From Companilactobacillus huachuanensis (GTDB taxonomy: Bacteria > Bacillota > Bacilli > Lactobacillales > Lactobacillaceae), in NCBI RefSeq assembly GCF_005404815.1, contig NZ_BJDF01000014.1, positions 1 to 64,000 on the forward strand: a stretch of DNA of 64,000 nucleotides, read 5' to 3'. This document shows positions 62,572 through 64,000 of the stretch, piece by piece (position 1 is the first letter of the stretch; each line of letters starts with the position of its first letter). Under the pieces are notes generated by a model, which saw only the letters and a list, made by a program, of their open reading frames with translations, made no database searches and was not told the DNA's origin. A program made the translations under genes and the position numbers.

Positions 62572-63720
62572 CTACAAAGGATTTTTACTAATTGAGTGTT
62601 TTAGGAAAAATGGAGCAATAATTGTAATTAGAATGACGCTAATAATAACAGTTGAGTAGTATTCTTCGGACAATAATTTCACGCCATAACCGACTTGTGC
62701 AACGATTAAAGCCATTTCACCACGAGAAATCATTCCCGAACCAATGACATAGGAATCCTTCATGTCAAATCCAGAAATTCGTGCTCCGAAACCAGCTCCA
62801 AAGAGTTTTCCAATAATTCCAGTTAGTGTAAACAGAACGATTAGCCAGAAGTCGCGTAGAAAGTTATCAAATTCAAGATTGAGACCGATACTAATAAAGA
62901 AAATAGGAATAAAGACAGAATAACCAATCAATTCGATATTGCGACTGACTTGTTCATCATAATCGGAAGCATTTGAAACGGCAATCCCGGCAACAAAGGC
63001 ACCTAAAACTGAGTCTAACTGAACTTTGTCGGCAACAAAAGCCATGACAAAACAGATAACTAAGGCAAAAATAGTTTTAGCATGAGTTGCTTCAACATAG
63101 TCTGATAACCTCATTAATTCGGGAATGACCCACTTGTGTAATACGACAACTAAAACCCCGAAGAAGATCCACATAGCGAGTAATAAGAGAATTTTTTTAA
63201 GTGAAAAGTCACCAGTTAAGGTTCCAGCCATAACGCTCAAAATTGAAATCGCCAAAATATCATCTGCAACGGCAGCACCTAGAATGACTGTACCCGAAGT
63301 ACTTGATAAATAGTTCAAGCTTTTTAAAACTTCAACAGAGATTGAAACTGATGTGGCGGCAAATACGACTGACATGAAGATGCTCTCTTTGAGAGTAATT
63401 CCAAAAATCAAGGCGGTACCAAGCGTTAATGCAACGGGGAGAATAACTCCACAGATGGCTACATTGATACTAGGGATAAGGTGCTTTCGCAATAGGCCAA
63501 GATTGCTTTCAAGTCCGGCAATAAACATCAGCAGGATAACGCCGATATCCGCAAATAATTCGACCTCATGTGTTGGTTGGACAATATTTAAAACACCTTT
63601 TCCGAGGATAACTCCTAGAATCAGCTGCCCAACAACAGCGGGGAGGTTTAAACGGTTGAAAATGTGACTAACGATAAGTGTTAAAAAGAGCATTAATGCT
63701 AAAAGGGTTATAAATTCCAT
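62572..63720 (-). CDS. CPA2-family Na+(K+)/H+ antiporter
   Basis: This 382-residue membrane protein has about 12 hydrophobic segments. RLNLPAVVGQLILGVILGKG, LLMFIAGLESNLGLL and GAAVADDILAISILSV (with the two Asp of the ion site) fit the NapA/KefB group without the C-terminal nucleotide-binding domain. ISRGEMALIVAQVG is also typical. It probably exports Na+ for pH and salt balance. It lies 9 nt after an unknown small gene. Confidence 0.9.
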   Translation of the reverse strand: MEFITLLALMLFLTLIVSHIFNRLNLPAVVGQLILGVILGKGVLNIVQPTHEVELFADIGVILLMFIAGLESNLGLLRKHLIPSINVAICGVILPVALTLGTALIFGITLKESIFMSVVFAATSVSISVEVLKSLNYLSSTSGTVILGAAVADDILAISILSVMAGTLTGDFSLKKILLLLAMWIFFGVLVVVLHKWVIPELMRLSDYVEATHAKTIFALVICFVMAFVADKVQLDSVLGAFVAGIAVSNASDYDEQVSRNIELIGYSVFIPIFFISIGLNLEFDNFLRDFWLIVLFTLTGIIGKLFGAGFGARISGFDMKDSYVIGSGMISRGEMALIVAQVGYGVKLLSEEYYSTVIISVILITIIAPFFLKHSISKNPL

Positions 63721-63729
63721 GGCAAATTC

Positions 63730-63999
63730 CTAGTCTTTCTTAACGCCATTTATAAAAATATTGATAACCGTTTTTAGATTAGCAATATTTCGCTTCCTTT
63801 TGGCATCATTATATTCAATGTAAGGGAGTAACATTGTCAAAAAAGTTCCGACTTGCACAGGTATTGCCAAATCAGAACGGAGTTCACTTTTGTGCGATTG
63901 AAAAATGTTAAAGAGAACCTTGTAATAACCACCATCCCAGTTTTTGCTAAGATCACGTCGTTCCTCATCAGTGAAGAAATTTTCAATATCATTACGCAT
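63730..63999 (-). CDS. Unrecognised protein, perhaps 5'-truncated by the window edge
   Basis: 89 residues are visible from a Met at the last bases of the window. That Met may be internal, since the upstream sequence and any ribosome site are cut off. It is mostly helical and charged, with a more hydrophobic stretch PVQVGTFLTMLLPYIEY. It could be the C-terminal half of a helical regulator, but no motif supports this. It lies 9 nt upstream of the antiporter gene and is probably co-transcribed. Confidence 0.5.
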   Translation of the reverse strand: MRNDIENFFTDEERRDLSKNWDGGYYKVLFNIFQSHKSELRSDLAIPVQVGTFLTMLLPYIEYNDAKRKRNIANLKTVINIFINGVKKD

Positions 64000-64000
64000 G

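Overview
The window comes from a low-GC Firmicute, most likely a Lactobacillaceae species of the Companilactobacillus type. That genus call is an inference from gene content and protein similarity, not from a search. It carries the chromosomal replication origin. dnaA, dnaN, yaaA, recF, gyrB and gyrA read leftward and rpmH, rnpA, yidC, mnmE and mnmG read rightward from a DnaA-box-rich, AT-rich gap at about 31353-31852. A perfect parS site lies about 10 kb away, between rpsF and ssb. The left edge is the promoter and leader region of an rRNA operon reading leftward out of the window.

Layout. 1-412: tandem rRNA promoters and leader. 413-12165: an ABC-F protein, an LCP cell-wall protein, an APC permease, a class A penicillin-binding protein with a co-transcribed anchored extracellular protein, and a divergent anchored protein. 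12705-14044: an oxidoreductase with an Rrf2 regulator. 14523-19701: purA, dnaB, rplI and gdpP. 19832-20650: an XRE regulator/membrane protein pair with a well-resolved promoter and operators. 20780-31352: rpsR, ssb, rpsF and the replication genes. 31853-37093: the rightward origin genes. 37780-41238: a UvrA-like ATPase and an oxidoreductase. 41360-41672: two candidate small RNAs. 42038-48618: a ClC protein, a lipoprotein, an NhaC-type antiporter, nagB, a hydrolase-like protein, a MazG-like protein and an anchored protein. 49038-53525: a mannose-family PTS (IIB, IIC, IID) divergent from a LacI regulator and a SIS-domain enzyme. 53634-64000: nicotinamidase-like protein, HelD-like protein, Kup, Amt, a DUF1003 protein, NDH-2, a CPA2 antiporter and a small unknown gene at the edge.

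The most striking content is not coding. About 17 copies or fragments of an interspersed palindromic element fill most long intergenic gaps. Full-length copies are about 317 bp, have terminal inverted repeats of the type CTAAAGGTTGAAAG, and three of them are flanked by perfect 8-bp target duplications. They are therefore non-autonomous transposable elements (MITE-like). Their core can fold into a long outer stem with three internal hairpins, a cloverleaf. Helix sequences differ between copies but stay complementary. At least three subfamilies can be told apart. No transposase is present in the window.

A second, unrelated structured repeat begins at or just after the stop codons of purA (tandemly duplicated) and mnmG, and it too keeps its pairing between copies. 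A third repeat is a long hairpin terminator found downstream of both the APC permease and the MazG-like gene. Recognisable regulatory sites include a NagR/DasR-type site on nagB, two LacI-type operators and a cre-like site in the PTS region, and paired XRE operators.
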